Shown here in pieces: positions 8,397 to 17,986 of a stretch of DNA of 64,000 nt (position 1 is the stretch's first letter; each line of letters opens with the position of its first letter). The DNA is taken from the NCBI RefSeq assembly GCF_030397575.1, contig NZ_JAPNXS010000010.1, forward strand, positions 92,084-156,083, given 5' to 3'. The position numbers were made by a program, and so were the translations under genes. This DNA is from Psychromonas sp. 14N.309.X.WAT.B.A12. Lineage in GTDB: Bacteria > Pseudomonadota > Gammaproteobacteria > Enterobacterales > Psychromonadaceae. Under the pieces are notes generated by a model. It searched no databases. It saw only the letters and a program-made list of their open reading frames with translations, and had not been told where the DNA came from.

Positions 8397-10147
8397 CTTA
8401 AACTGAAATCTTCTCTATCTAAAGTTAGCCATTCACTATAACACGGGTCATTTAATAACTGTTTTCCCCATGTCTTTTGCATATAGTGAACCTCACTAGC
8501 AAAGCGAGCTTTTTTCTCAGGTGTATCTTCAGCACCACGGCTAATCGACTCATGATGAACCATTTCAATATGGGGCGACCATAGATTTCTGTAACCAGCT
8601 TTTTGTACTTTTAAGCAAAAATCTACATCATTAAAAGCAATGGTTAAATCCTGCTCATTTAAGCCACCGACTTGTTCAAATACGGCTTTGCGTACCGCTA
8701 AACAGGCAGCTGTCACAGCTGATAAATTTTGCGTCACTTGTAAACGCTTAAAATACCCAGAATCTTCTTTATAAAAATGCTTATGAGAATGCCCTGCTAC
8801 GCCACCTAACCCGGTAATAACGCCAGCATGTTGTATTCTCCCATTAGGGTAATATAACTTAGCGCCTACACAACCAATATCAGGTCGACTGACATTAGCA
8901 ACCATATCCGTTAGCCAAGACTCAGACAAAATCTCAATGTCATTATTCATGAACACCAAAAAATCACCCTTTGCTTGTGTTACCGCATAATTGTTAATTG
9001 CTGAATAGTTAAAAGGCGCATCATAGGTGATCACCCTAACTTTTCCTGCTGCTTCAAGCTGCTTAAAATAATCAATAGCATCAGATTCATCAGATTGATT
9101 ATCCACCAGCAAAATCTCAAAATGTGAATAACTGGTTTTCTTATAAATTGAATCAATACACTGCTTAACGAGCTGCTTAGCATTTTTGGTAGGAATAATA
9201 ATAGAAACTAGAGGAGCAGATTCAGGAACAGGCCAATTTACTTTATAAGTATTAGGTAACTTACCAAGCTCAACCTTACAATCAACCAAATGCTCCTGTA
9301 ACGCTGCTAAGCCCGCTTCCAAAGAATAACCTTTCTCAGATTCAGCTAAAGCAGTAGAGCCTCTTATTGCACGCCAATGGTATAACACATAAGGTATATG
9401 GATAATTTGAGCATCACTACATTGCTCAACACAACGCAACAACAAATCGTAATCTTGACTACCTTCAACCCCTAACTTAAAACCACCAATAGTATCAACC
9501 GTCGACTTTTTATAAACCCCTAAATGAGAGATATAATTCATCGAATAAAGTAAATCTCTGTTCCATTGAGGTTTAAAGTGTGGCGCGGCACGTTCACCTT
9601 TCGCAGTAAGCTTATCTTCATCACTATATAAAATAGTCGCATCAGGGTTCTTTTCAATATAATGAGCAACGGTTTTCAATGCTTCTTTATGCAATAGATC
9701 ATCATGATCCAACAAGACAATATAGTTACCATTAGCAACCGCTAATCCAAGGTTTGATGCAGCAGAAATATGAACATTATCTTTACTCCTAACTACAGTT
9801 ACTCTCGTATCTAGCGCCGCTAACCCAGACAAATAAACAGACAGAGCCTGATCCTCAGATGCATCATCAACCAGAATCAACTGCCAATGTGAGTAAGTTT
9901 GCGTTAATACAGAAGAAACCATCCCTTTAAATAATTCAAGATCAGGTTTATAGACAGGCACTAAGATAGAAAAAGACACTAAATTTGAACGTACTTTTAA
10001 CTTTGAAAGTAGCTTCCCTTGCACTTTAGCCACTTCAGTATAGTCAGCATCAACAGGAAAGGTCATAAAATAACGACGATACACACTCGTTAACACTTTA
10101 CTTTTTTTAGCTTGATTACGAAGTTTTGTGAAAAACAGTTTTAACAT
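8393..10147 (-). CDS. Glycosyltransferase with two GT2 domains
   Basis: The 584-residue protein contains two family 2 modules. The first spans about residues 58-280 (FSILVPVYKPD, LILVDDASED, LLDHDDLLH, YSDEDKLT). The second spans about 310-540 (VSIIIPTKNAKQL, ILLVDNQSDE, FMNNDIEIL, FNDVDFCLKV). This tandem arrangement is typical of rhamnan/O-antigen and exopolysaccharide GTs, where each half may add a different sugar. A basic N-terminus without a clear signal peptide suggests a cytoplasmic, membrane-associated enzyme. It is coupled by a 4-bp overlap to the sulfotransferase downstream and separated by 141 bp from the GT92-like gene upstream. Donor sugars cannot be assigned; dTDP-rhamnose is likely for at least one since all rml genes are in the locus. 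Confidence 0.88.
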   Translation of the reverse strand: MLKLFFTKLRNQAKKSKVLTSVYRRYFMTFPVDADYTEVAKVQGKLLSKLKVRSNLVSFSILVPVYKPDLELFKGMVSSVLTQTYSHWQLILVDDASEDQALSVYLSGLAALDTRVTVVRSKDNVHISAASNLGLAVANGNYIVLLDHDDLLHKEALKTVAHYIEKNPDATILYSDEDKLTAKGERAAPHFKPQWNRDLLYSMNYISHLGVYKKSTVDTIGGFKLGVEGSQDYDLLLRCVEQCSDAQIIHIPYVLYHWRAIRGSTALAESEKGYSLEAGLAALQEHLVDCKVELGKLPNTYKVNWPVPESAPLVSIIIPTKNAKQLVKQCIDSIYKKTSYSHFEILLVDNQSDESDAIDYFKQLEAAGKVRVITYDAPFNYSAINNYAVTQAKGDFLVFMNNDIEILSESWLTDMVANVSRPDIGCVGAKLYYPNGRIQHAGVITGLGGVAGHSHKHFYKEDSGYFKRLQVTQNLSAVTAACLAVRKAVFEQVGGLNEQDLTIAFNDVDFCLKVQKAGYRNLWSPHIEMVHHESISRGAEDTPEKKARFASEVHYMQKTWGKQLLNDPCYSEWLTLDREDFSLR

Positions 10148-10288
10148 CAGTGACCTTAAAAATAATAAGAAGCTGGATATTCATAATTACTTAGTTAACA
10201 ATCAATTTAAATCTGCTTCATAAGCATTTTCAATATCCATTGATAGACCACAAAATGTCAAAACTTAAAGTTACGAATATACAAAAAG

Positions 10289-11539
10289 TTATTCCTGCTT
10301 TAATTTACCTTGGTAAGCTGAAACCTTGTGTTTAATATACAAACCATTAGGTCTAAATTGTAAAGCCAACTGCATTAACTCTAAAGAAATTAACATATTA
10401 TACGACTCTAACATGAGCGCAGTATCCCTTAATTTATCGATAGAGGCCTTCTTTAAAGTAGTTATTTTCATACTTGTGATCCTATTATGCAAAGTAGGAA
10501 AAACAGAAGTACCTTTAAGTACCTTATAGTAAACATCTACATCTTTTAAAAGATCTTCATCACTAATATTAAGTATTTCTTGGGAGTTACTTACTATCTC
10601 ATTTCTTATACCTGTAAGGGTATCTGTCAATGCACAATTCACTATAAAATTATCGAGGCTTCTATAATAAGCATCTAAATCTTCAGTATTTACTTCGAGT
10701 GCAAACAACTTAGTTCTCTGAATAATGCCATCTCTATTATCTTTCACTCTTAATGTCGAACTAGGTCTTTTCCTTAACAGTAATGCTAAATACTCCGTTT
10801 CTGAACGAATCATTCTATGCAGAATAAAAGCCTTTTGATCTTTATTGAAGTTAGACTCAGAAATTTCTCTATGTTTGCCTTTTTTAAATATATTACCGCT
10901 TGCATCGATATGCCGTGATTTATCACTTATCTTCAATAAAGGTACATGAAGTGTAAATTTTCTAAGGTTATCAAAAGCCTCTCTAGACATTATTGTTTTA
11001 ACTTGAGGGGTCGTATAATATTTCTTATTCTCAAAAGGGGCTGAAAAAGCACGTCCATCAACTTCTTGGCAAGCCCAGTGAATTGAAAGCCTGCTGTTGT
11101 AGGGCATAGAGTTAATAAAGTGAGAAACATCCTGCTTGAAGTCGGTTGGATAAAAAAACTCATCAGCATCAACACTCAAACAATGAGAAACATTCGGATC
11201 CCTAAAAGCCTCATTAGCAAGAAAACTAAAAGATAATCTCTGCATACTAGGGTTAATACCGCTTTTATCCGCATCCTTATCAATCCAATCCATCACAAAG
11301 TATTTTACATTACTATATTGAGAACAGATTAAATCCAAAACCTCGGTCGTTCTATCAGTCGTTCTATTAATGCCTAAATAAATATGCTTAAAACCAAAAT
11401 AAAGGTAATGATGGATCCATTCATGTATATAAGCTGATTCATCTTTAATCACTGCAATAACAGCAACATCTTGGCATGAATTAGACTGAAGAGCGTTACT
11501 AACCATACTTACACCTTCACTTAACTTCTTACTTATCAT
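10289..11539 (-). CDS. GT92/DUF23-like glycosyltransferase with shared C-terminal tail
   Basis: The 416-residue protein carries the GT92-like N-terminus DVAVIAVIKDESAYIHEWI near residue 25, then HIYLGINRTTDRT and the metal-binding SVDADEFFYP near residue 125. The last ~45 residues (from DKLRDTALMLES, through LALQFRPNG, to IKHKVSAYQ) form a helical tail. The same tail ends the GT61 protein at 19296-20387 and the broken SGNH gene at 17987-19194. An alternative start 11 codons in (11506) has a better AAGGTG ribosome site; I kept the first ATG. It lies between a double GT2 gene and a sulfotransferase gene, so it presumably adds a residue to the same polymer. Donor and acceptor are unknown. Confidence 0.78.
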   Translation of the reverse strand: MISKKLSEGVSMVSNALQSNSCQDVAVIAVIKDESAYIHEWIHHYLYFGFKHIYLGINRTTDRTTEVLDLICSQYSNVKYFVMDWIDKDADKSGINPSMQRLSFSFLANEAFRDPNVSHCLSVDADEFFYPTDFKQDVSHFINSMPYNSRLSIHWACQEVDGRAFSAPFENKKYYTTPQVKTIMSREAFDNLRKFTLHVPLLKISDKSRHIDASGNIFKKGKHREISESNFNKDQKAFILHRMIRSETEYLALLLRKRPSSTLRVKDNRDGIIQRTKLFALEVNTEDLDAYYRSLDNFIVNCALTDTLTGIRNEIVSNSQEILNISDEDLLKDVDVYYKVLKGTSVFPTLHNRITSMKITTLKKASIDKLRDTALMLESYNMLISLELMQLALQFRPNGLYIKHKVSAYQGKLKQE

Positions 11540-11546
11540 AAATCAC

Positions 11547-12524
11547 TCACTTCTTTAATAAGACTTTAAGGATTGTAGTAATAGCATGATTAGCTAATTC
11601 CTCAGTCCATTCATCAGAAGAATTTTCTTGATAGACACTAAAGTCATTAGCAAATATATCTTCATTTTCATCACTAATATTGAATCGTCGGTTAAGCGCT
11701 ATATTGGAGTCTTTAAATTTAGAATAAAAGTTAACGGCCTCTTGACGAGAAGGCAACATAACGTGTGACTCACCTAACTCCTTTATAATCTCTTGAAAGA
11801 CTGGGTCATGTCGCTTTATCCCCATATCTCGGAGAATATGTGCCACTTTAACATTTAACAAACCAAGGCTAGTATTTGCATCTTTAACATTTACATTTTT
11901 CTTCGTAAAAGGAACAGCTAAGAAGTCCAGAAAATCACTAACGGCACAGTTATTTTTAAGTAACGCTCTATCAAACACCTTAAAAGTAACACTATCATCG
12001 CCGAACACATCACCCCACATAGCAAAGTGATTATAATAATCCAAATATGACTGAGCATTATTATCTAACGTAGGAAAAGACTTGTTATCACCACTAAAAT
12101 ACAAACCTTCAGCTTCCCAACTTTTTGCTCGCTGTTGATAGTGAGACAAAGCTTGACGATCTTGTCGGCGAATATAAATAAGAATTTTAATACTTGAGAA
12201 ATGTGGTTGTAGCGCCGCCTTTAGCTTAACTAACTCATCACTATCATGAATCCATGAAAAACATTCAGAAGACATAACAACATGCTTGTCATTGCATTTC
12301 TTTAAATTAACTGCAAGGTTTGGGTCAATAGTAACAATACCTTGTTTAATTTTTGAATGATTAAAATAATAGGTTTGATTCACTTGAACTGTGTTTTTAC
12401 CATTTTCAATAAAAAATGGAGTTACGCCATTCTTTTTAAGAAAATGTCTGTGGTTGTACATCCAATTTTGAATAGTAGATGTACCCGTTTTATGCGCGCC
12501 TATATGTAGCGTTAATTCCCGCAT
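11547..12524 (-). CDS. Sulfotransferase-like protein
   Basis: About 325 residues. The start used is the ATG at 12522-12524 because it has GGAG eight bases upstream and puts the protein start at MRELTLHIGAHKTGTSTIQ, the usual beginning in this family. A longer TTG start at 12575 is possible. GAHKTGTST is the PAPS P-loop and YIRRQDRQALSHYQ near residue 100 is the 3'-phosphate motif. The C-terminal half (HDPVFQEIIKEL, QEAVNFYSKFKDSN) matches the general form of bacterial polysaccharide sulfotransferases of unknown acceptor. It is the fourth gene of the minus-strand block starting at 17681. Confidence 0.75.
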   Translation of the reverse strand: MRELTLHIGAHKTGTSTIQNWMYNHRHFLKKNGVTPFFIENGKNTVQVNQTYYFNHSKIKQGIVTIDPNLAVNLKKCNDKHVVMSSECFSWIHDSDELVKLKAALQPHFSSIKILIYIRRQDRQALSHYQQRAKSWEAEGLYFSGDNKSFPTLDNNAQSYLDYYNHFAMWGDVFGDDSVTFKVFDRALLKNNCAVSDFLDFLAVPFTKKNVNVKDANTSLGLLNVKVAHILRDMGIKRHDPVFQEIIKELGESHVMLPSRQEAVNFYSKFKDSNIALNRRFNISDENEDIFANDFSVYQENSSDEWTEELANHAITTILKVLLKK

Positions 12525-12579
12525 TGTATTTTCTCCAAAACCTTTCATCCCAAAGGACTTAAATAATAAATTCAAAACT

Positions 12580-13758
12580 TTACAAAATAGCAGCTAAGCG
12601 TTTATTCAAATTATCAATGGATACTTTCCACTCAATTGAATTACTTTTTTGAACTATATTATTAGCAGAAGTGTTGTAACCGAAGGTTTGATGACCACAA
12701 ATTAAATCAGTATTAACCTGGTGATTAATACCAGGATTAATCTTCATTATTGGCAAACAAGTTATACCTAATGTCTTGGCAGGGTTAGGAATAAAAAATG
12801 AGTTTTGCAAACCAGAACCAGGGTTTCCAGCAATAAAGTTAGTAGTAGAAAGCACTTTTTGCATTTCAACTTGAGAGAGATCCTCTGGTACAACAATATC
12901 AAAACCAGATGAACGGAAGTACGCCTCAACTTCTTCTTCATTAAGTAATACACGTCCTTGAATAGGAGCTTTAACAGCACGTCTACTTAAATAAATACGT
13001 TTATCATTAACCAAATCGTTTTTATTATCATAACCCGCCATAAGTTTATTTAAATGTAACCAAACTTGACGAGATTCATCAGCAAAATAACAATTTCCAT
13101 CACTAATAGAGATAACAGATTCAGGCACAATAAGATGCTCAAAAGTGGTTGGTTTTTTCACAAATACAATATTGTTTTTGGTAATACCCAATACCGCAAG
13201 ATATTCCATCATATTAGAGTTTAAGAATTTATTTTCCTGCTCTTTATTAAAATTCTCAAACACATGGTAAACAAACTTAGTTTTTTTATTAATTAAGTTC
13301 GGTTTGTTTAATGCCAACCAAAAACGTGTTACACCTTCTTGAATAAAGTGCCCGTAATGAGGATTTAACATCCCCATATAATAATACTCACCCTTCATAT
13401 ACTCAGCAGGTAAGTTTGCTCGGAACGGATAAACAGGTAACTCAGAATGGTCTCTGTACCCTTTTAATACCGGTTTATAATGATCAGCAATTAAAATTGG
13501 ATTTAAATGTTTATCATAGGCCCAATGTTCAAAGAAATAGCTTTTAGGAATGTGATGCGTTTCTTTATAAGGTAAAAGCAGTGCGCCATCTTCAATACAA
13601 TAAGTTGGCTTGAACTTGGTAAACTCTGAACGATATAAACGAGTATCTGAAATATTAGATCCACATATAAATTTAATATGTTTCTTTAATGGCAAGCTAT
13701 ATTCCATACGCTCGTTAATACGTTTTTTAACAGGATCCCAATAAGAGTTATTCTTCAT
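12580..13758 (-). CDS. GT61-family glycosyltransferase
   Basis: The 392-residue protein has the GT61 (DUF563) hallmarks: YYMGMLNPHYGHFIQEG near residue 128 with the conserved GHF, KRIYLSRRAVKAPIQGR near residue 257, then a late GNPGSGLQNSFF near residue 318 followed by the PAKTLGITC strand. In characterised eukaryotic members this fold transfers xylose or GlcNAc; bacterial members occur in capsule loci with unassigned specificity. No signal peptide is seen. Unlike the second GT61 enzyme at 19296-20387 it lacks the helical C-terminal tail. It sits 3 bp after the sulfotransferase-like gene 13762-14610. Confidence 0.82.
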   Translation of the reverse strand: MKNNSYWDPVKKRINERMEYSLPLKKHIKFICGSNISDTRLYRSEFTKFKPTYCIEDGALLLPYKETHHIPKSYFFEHWAYDKHLNPILIADHYKPVLKGYRDHSELPVYPFRANLPAEYMKGEYYYMGMLNPHYGHFIQEGVTRFWLALNKPNLINKKTKFVYHVFENFNKEQENKFLNSNMMEYLAVLGITKNNIVFVKKPTTFEHLIVPESVISISDGNCYFADESRQVWLHLNKLMAGYDNKNDLVNDKRIYLSRRAVKAPIQGRVLLNEEEVEAYFRSSGFDIVVPEDLSQVEMQKVLSTTNFIAGNPGSGLQNSFFIPNPAKTLGITCLPIMKINPGINHQVNTDLICGHQTFGYNTSANNIVQKSNSIEWKVSIDNLNKRLAAIL

Positions 13759-13761
13759 ACA

Positions 13762-14610
13762 TTAAATCCATGTGTATCTAGCTGAAAGGCGCTCTTTGTC
13801 ATGCGTAAAAGCATTGCGTACTATTTTATTATCTATTCGCTGCTTAACATTTTTTGAATGTTGCTCTTTATAATCAAGCGAATTTAAGAATTTAATAAAA
13901 TCAGGGCGCTGCTGCTTGTTTGAAGTGACGCGGTCAAAGTGACGCAACATAGGGGCTATTTCAAGTCTGATTGATTCATTGACCTTATTCTCTTTCTTAT
14001 CGCCAGAATCAACGTCTAGATCAATAGTTTTGAAAAACAGATTAACAAAGCCTTTTTTATCTTTATCGTAATCCATTAAAAAGACATTCTCATCACCGAT
14101 GTGCTTAGCCCAATAATCCACTAAAAGAGGCATTCTCACTTGTGCTAATTCTCTTTCACAAAACATAAAAATATTTTCGTTATCAGGAATCCCCCAATTT
14201 ACTTTTACGGCTTGTAAAAAAGCAGAAATAAGGTAATCAGTATAATTCCTAACAGCAACAATCACCTTTACATTAAGCCCTTTCTCTTTAGCTTGTGTCA
14301 GCATCAAAGCAATATGTTTAGGATTATCTCGAATTAAAAATTCACTCGAAATCACAGTGCTACTTTCTCTGCTGGCCGCAAAAGTTAACAGCGCATCCCA
14401 TTGCTCTGTGAACTTCGTCATTGAAAACTCAGGGTGGTTTGATGCAAAGTAGTTACTTGCACCACCAAAAAAACCGTAAGGTGAAAAGCAAGCTTCTTCA
14501 CTTTTATTTGAAGGCAGTTTAAAACCAATATTTTGAATAGCGCTGGTAGCCGTTTTACCGATACCAGGATGAAATATAAGAGTTTTAGGTTGATTTAAAT
14601 TAATATCCAT
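13762..14610 (-). CDS. Sulfotransferase-like protein
   Basis: The 282-residue protein has the P-loop-like start LIFHPGIGKTATSAIQNIG near residue 11. The putative 3'-phosphate motif AVRNYTDYLISAFLQAVK lies near residue 118. These two motifs in this spacing mark the PAPS-dependent sulfotransferase fold, though the P-loop has GKTATS in place of the common HKTGTS. It has a short C-terminus with no extra domain. It lies 9 bp after the RgpF-HAD gene and 3 bp before a GT61 gene in a tightly packed operon, which supports modification of the same glycan. The acceptor is unknown. Confidence 0.7.
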   Translation of the reverse strand: MDINLNQPKTLIFHPGIGKTATSAIQNIGFKLPSNKSEEACFSPYGFFGGASNYFASNHPEFSMTKFTEQWDALLTFAASRESSTVISSEFLIRDNPKHIALMLTQAKEKGLNVKVIVAVRNYTDYLISAFLQAVKVNWGIPDNENIFMFCERELAQVRMPLLVDYWAKHIGDENVFLMDYDKDKKGFVNLFFKTIDLDVDSGDKKENKVNESIRLEIAPMLRHFDRVTSNKQQRPDFIKFLNSLDYKEQHSKNVKQRIDNKIVRNAFTHDKERLSARYTWI

Positions 14611-14619
14611 ACTGTTTAA

Positions 14620-16638
14620 TTACTCGCCTAAGAATGGGAAACGACCGAATTTACTGATCAATGGCCCCCATTTTAAAATGTGTTGTTCGTTTAATTCATT
14701 GCCACCTGCAAATGGGTTATCCCATCCTGCGGCTTGCCATTTATCCATTGGGTTTAAAATATGCAAGTTAGCTAAGCCAAAATCGCCAGGGATTTGAGCA
14801 TCGGCAACAGCGTTGTCTCCAACATGCACAAACGATCCCTTATCCGCTAAATGCTCTTTCATAAAGGCCCACATAGTACCACTATCTTTACGCAAGCCTA
14901 ACTCAGAGGAAACAAATAATTGATAGCCATTTGTCACACCAGCTTTTCTTAACATCAATACAATTTGATGCTCAGAATAGTAAGTATCGGAAATAATATA
15001 AACCGTCTTTCTTTGACCAATTAAAGCATTCAGAATATCAACGACTTCATCTTTGCTTTCGATCATATCGAGATCATAAGCAAACTCCATATCAGCATAA
15101 TGAAGCGACTTGGCTTGATCCCATCCTAACTCCTTCCCTAACTGTTGGTAACTCTCAACTAAGCTAACATCTCCTTTAAATTGCTTCTGCTTACGCACAG
15201 TAAATTCTGCATTATTTCTTAACTTAACAAAATCATGTGCATCCTTTACTTCACCTTGCTCAACCAAATATTGCCCTAATTTAAGCTTGGCATAATCAGG
15301 GACAAAATGAGTACGACGCACTAAAGTATCAAATACATCAAAGGAGATAATATCGAAGGGTTGAATTTTATGAAGCAACTGCTCTTGGCTACTCACATAA
15401 TTTGCAAAGATATGACTTTTATCTTGAGTAAAACGTCCTAATTCAGGGTAATAAAATAGCTGCTTATAACCATTACGTTCAGCTAATAGTCCAATACATC
15501 GCTCTAAAGCATGTAACTCAGAGCCATCATTAGGTAAAGGCTCTGCAGGAAAGTCTTCATATTTATACTCTTTATCAAGCAACTGCTTTAATGCCGCTGG
15601 TTTAGCCCAAAACATACCGCCAACAGGATAAGCAATAAAGTCAGAGTGGTCTGTGATATTCCACTCATCAAAAAACTTGCTTTTAAAGGGTTTGTTCTTC
15701 AACCAATGGTTTACCCAGTCCGGCATCATCATAAACGAAGTGGGGTAATACACGCCGCATTCATCATCTTTAGCCATGTGCGTAATCGCTTTCGCAATCA
15801 CATTGGCATCATTCAATAAAAACTCGCCAAGGTAATCAGCCCATTGTGTTTGCGGACGACCTGAATATAAAGACTTCTTAGAATGCAGGTGGCAGAACAA
15901 ATCATAATCTAATAATTTTTGACCATACTCCACTAACATAGGCCCAAAGTTTCGACCGCGATTAGGGACAGCAACCACTTCAATATTATTCACGGTACTC
16001 AAATCGCCTAATTTCTCAATGGCCACGGCTTTTAAAGCAACATCACTTACCGATACAAACACATCTACATTCACAGGGAAGTGCTCTAAACATTGACGGT
16101 AATAATCTAAAAAATCCGCATAAAACACATGTAAACAAACCGCCACTTTCTGTGTTTTATTCAATGCTTCATCAATGTCAGTGGCTAATTTATCACTTGG
16201 TTCCCAGCGCGGTGCAAAAGGGGTATTAATACGGCCTTCTTTAATACCTGCTGAAATATAATGCTCAAGAGGACTTTGCCCAAAGTGGTAAACATCTAAA
16301 TTATTTTTATGGTAGTTCCAGTTATTAAATGCAGGACTTGGGCTAACACTTGAGAAGCGACTTTTCATTAGGTAATCGTTAAACGCAGAGGTTTCTGAAT
16401 CGAATGATTTATCTTGTACATCACAATACCAAGTAAAATCAAACAAACCATGCTGCTTCGCTTCTGCTAGTAAAGCAGGATTATGCCCTATAGCCGCGGG
16501 AACACTAACCCTATGACGAGGATCAGTTCTTCTCAATAATTTACCTTCGATACGTATAGCTGCTTGCATCAATTTAGGATTATTTCTAATAATACTGTTT
16601 ATGATAGGAATACGTTTAACAATGGCTCTGTAATTCAT
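14620..16638 (-). CDS. RgpF-like rhamnan-synthesis domain fused to HAD-like hydrolase
   Basis: The protein has 672 residues. Residues about 50-150 hold the WY-x-n-G-SPLEHYISAG-x-EGR type module common in polysaccharide GTs. Residues about 160-410 match the rhamnan synthesis protein F family (VAVCLHVFYADF, VPNRGRNFGPML, CHLHSKKS, GGMFWAKPAAL). Residues about 430-620 are a HAD domain with motif I FDVFDTLVRR near 434, IISDTYYS near 548 and GDNAVADAQ near 608. RgpF-type proteins act in rhamnose-polymer assembly, in line with the rml genes in this locus. The preceding gene overlaps it by 4 bp and encodes what looks like the C-terminal FLARDG part of COG5610 HAD proteins, so the pair may be a split version. 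Confidence 0.85.
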   Translation of the reverse strand: MNYRAIVKRIPIINSIIRNNPKLMQAAIRIEGKLLRRTDPRHRVSVPAAIGHNPALLAEAKQHGLFDFTWYCDVQDKSFDSETSAFNDYLMKSRFSSVSPSPAFNNWNYHKNNLDVYHFGQSPLEHYISAGIKEGRINTPFAPRWEPSDKLATDIDEALNKTQKVAVCLHVFYADFLDYYRQCLEHFPVNVDVFVSVSDVALKAVAIEKLGDLSTVNNIEVVAVPNRGRNFGPMLVEYGQKLLDYDLFCHLHSKKSLYSGRPQTQWADYLGEFLLNDANVIAKAITHMAKDDECGVYYPTSFMMMPDWVNHWLKNKPFKSKFFDEWNITDHSDFIAYPVGGMFWAKPAALKQLLDKEYKYEDFPAEPLPNDGSELHALERCIGLLAERNGYKQLFYYPELGRFTQDKSHIFANYVSSQEQLLHKIQPFDIISFDVFDTLVRRTHFVPDYAKLKLGQYLVEQGEVKDAHDFVKLRNNAEFTVRKQKQFKGDVSLVESYQQLGKELGWDQAKSLHYADMEFAYDLDMIESKDEVVDILNALIGQRKTVYIISDTYYSEHQIVLMLRKAGVTNGYQLFVSSELGLRKDSGTMWAFMKEHLADKGSFVHVGDNAVADAQIPGDFGLANLHILNPMDKWQAAGWDNPFAGGNELNEQHILKWGPLISKFGRFPFLGE

Positions 16639-17681
16639 ATTTTTAATCCAAAAAAGTCTAATCCGTTCACTGTACCTTCGCTAGCAATATCATCATCAAT
16701 AGTAAATAGCGGCCAGCTATGCGTTGGTAACATGCCTTTCTTTGTGACATACGTGGTATAAAGCGTTTCCACCTCTTCAGCAGAAAAGCTCACACCAGCT
16801 TTAATATATTGATTCATTTGTTTCAATGCACCTTGGCATACCTGCGCTAACAAATGGAACTGATGCTGAGAAGTGACTTTACGACCATAATAAGTATCAA
16901 ATGTTTCATCTGGCAATGGACTTAGTCGAATATCTTGGAATTGGCCAACCGGTGCGGTTAATAAAGACTCTAAAAACATCGAACGATCTAACGGCGTATA
17001 ACCGCCGCCCATTTTCACGCCTCCTTTTAAATAACCCACCATTTCCATTGTCTGCTTCTCAACCCTTTTCTTGCCTGGGTTTGAAGCGATCAAATAATGC
17101 CCTTTTGTGTCTTTCTTAAACAAAATAGTTAACAGCGTTTGAATCGTACCGCTATAACCAAGATCAACCAGGTTGACTGTTTCTACATCAAAGAAACCAA
17201 TAGAAGTTAAATATTGATGATAAGCAGAGCTTGACGGTTCGATGATAGGTTTTAATTTTGCTTGTTTTTGAACTAGGAGGGAGGAAACGGTTTTAAGGTC
17301 ATCCGGCAATGAAAAGGTTTGCTGAAGTTGCTTATCACTAAACACCTTTTTTAAACTAGTATCGCTTAACATAAAGCGAGAACACATCAATTCATATAAG
17401 CTCCCTTCAAACTTAAAGTTTAAGGAAAGTGGAAAGGTGTTAGATTCAGTTAAACCAATTTTGAAAAGAAACGCCCTAGAAACCAACATATACTGGCTAT
17501 TATCAACACGACCAACCGTCTCACAATATTCAGAATAAGCACGGCTCAACCAGTACCCTTCTCTTGCTAAGAAAAAGATCCCTTCTTTTTCATTCACATT
17601 TTTAACTAACGTTTGATTGTAAAAGGTGAACATGGGCGAAATAAGCGTCGCCCCTAATTGCTGCAAAGATGTAATGGACAT
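16635..17681 (-). CDS. Hypothetical protein resembling the C-terminal domain of COG5610 HAD-type proteins
   Basis: The 348-residue protein contains GIFFLAREGYWLSRAY near residue 34, which corresponds to the FLARDG segment that follows the HAD domain in COG5610 proteins. VNLVDLGYSGTIQTLL near residue 168 and a long helical C-terminus follow. No independent catalytic motif is obvious to me. It is the first gene of the minus-strand block running to 5.5 kb, and its stop overlaps the start of the RgpF-HAD gene by 4 bp, so the two products are probably made together and may form one functional unit. The family match is from memory of the motif, so the functional call is tentative. Confidence 0.6.
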   Translation of the reverse strand: MSITSLQQLGATLISPMFTFYNQTLVKNVNEKEGIFFLAREGYWLSRAYSEYCETVGRVDNSQYMLVSRAFLFKIGLTESNTFPLSLNFKFEGSLYELMCSRFMLSDTSLKKVFSDKQLQQTFSLPDDLKTVSSLLVQKQAKLKPIIEPSSSAYHQYLTSIGFFDVETVNLVDLGYSGTIQTLLTILFKKDTKGHYLIASNPGKKRVEKQTMEMVGYLKGGVKMGGGYTPLDRSMFLESLLTAPVGQFQDIRLSPLPDETFDTYYGRKVTSQHQFHLLAQVCQGALKQMNQYIKAGVSFSAEEVETLYTTYVTKKGMLPTHSWPLFTIDDDIASEGTVNGLDFFGLKI

Positions 17682-17986
17682 TTGACTACTCTTTAATAAA
17701 TAGATGATATTAATAATAAAAATAGTTTTATAAAAAATACAGAATATACATTATATTTCGCATTATAAATTATATTGTTATAGACACACTAAATAAGAAA
17801 TCGTTTGATTTAGCTTAAACATAAATCATTATTAGTGGTATTTTATATTCTGTTACATAACTTTTTTATAATATCCTTGATTCATTTAATATTTTTAAGA
17901 AAAACATTACAAAGGCTGAAAGTTAATTAATAATATCTATCTGGACAATACCTTAACCCGATAAACTAATCAAAAAAGTATAAAAT
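17682..17986. promoter_or_regulatory. AT-rich divergent promoter region of the second polysaccharide block
   Basis: This spacer of about 305 bp separates the minus-strand block (start 17681) from the plus-strand SGNH-like gene (start 17987). It is very AT-rich and must contain promoters for both sides. A TATAAT lies in the TTTTTTATAAT stretch near 17865-17875 on the plus strand, but no good -35 stands at the right distance. I see no ops/JUMPstart element and no repeat in it. Confidence 0.4.
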
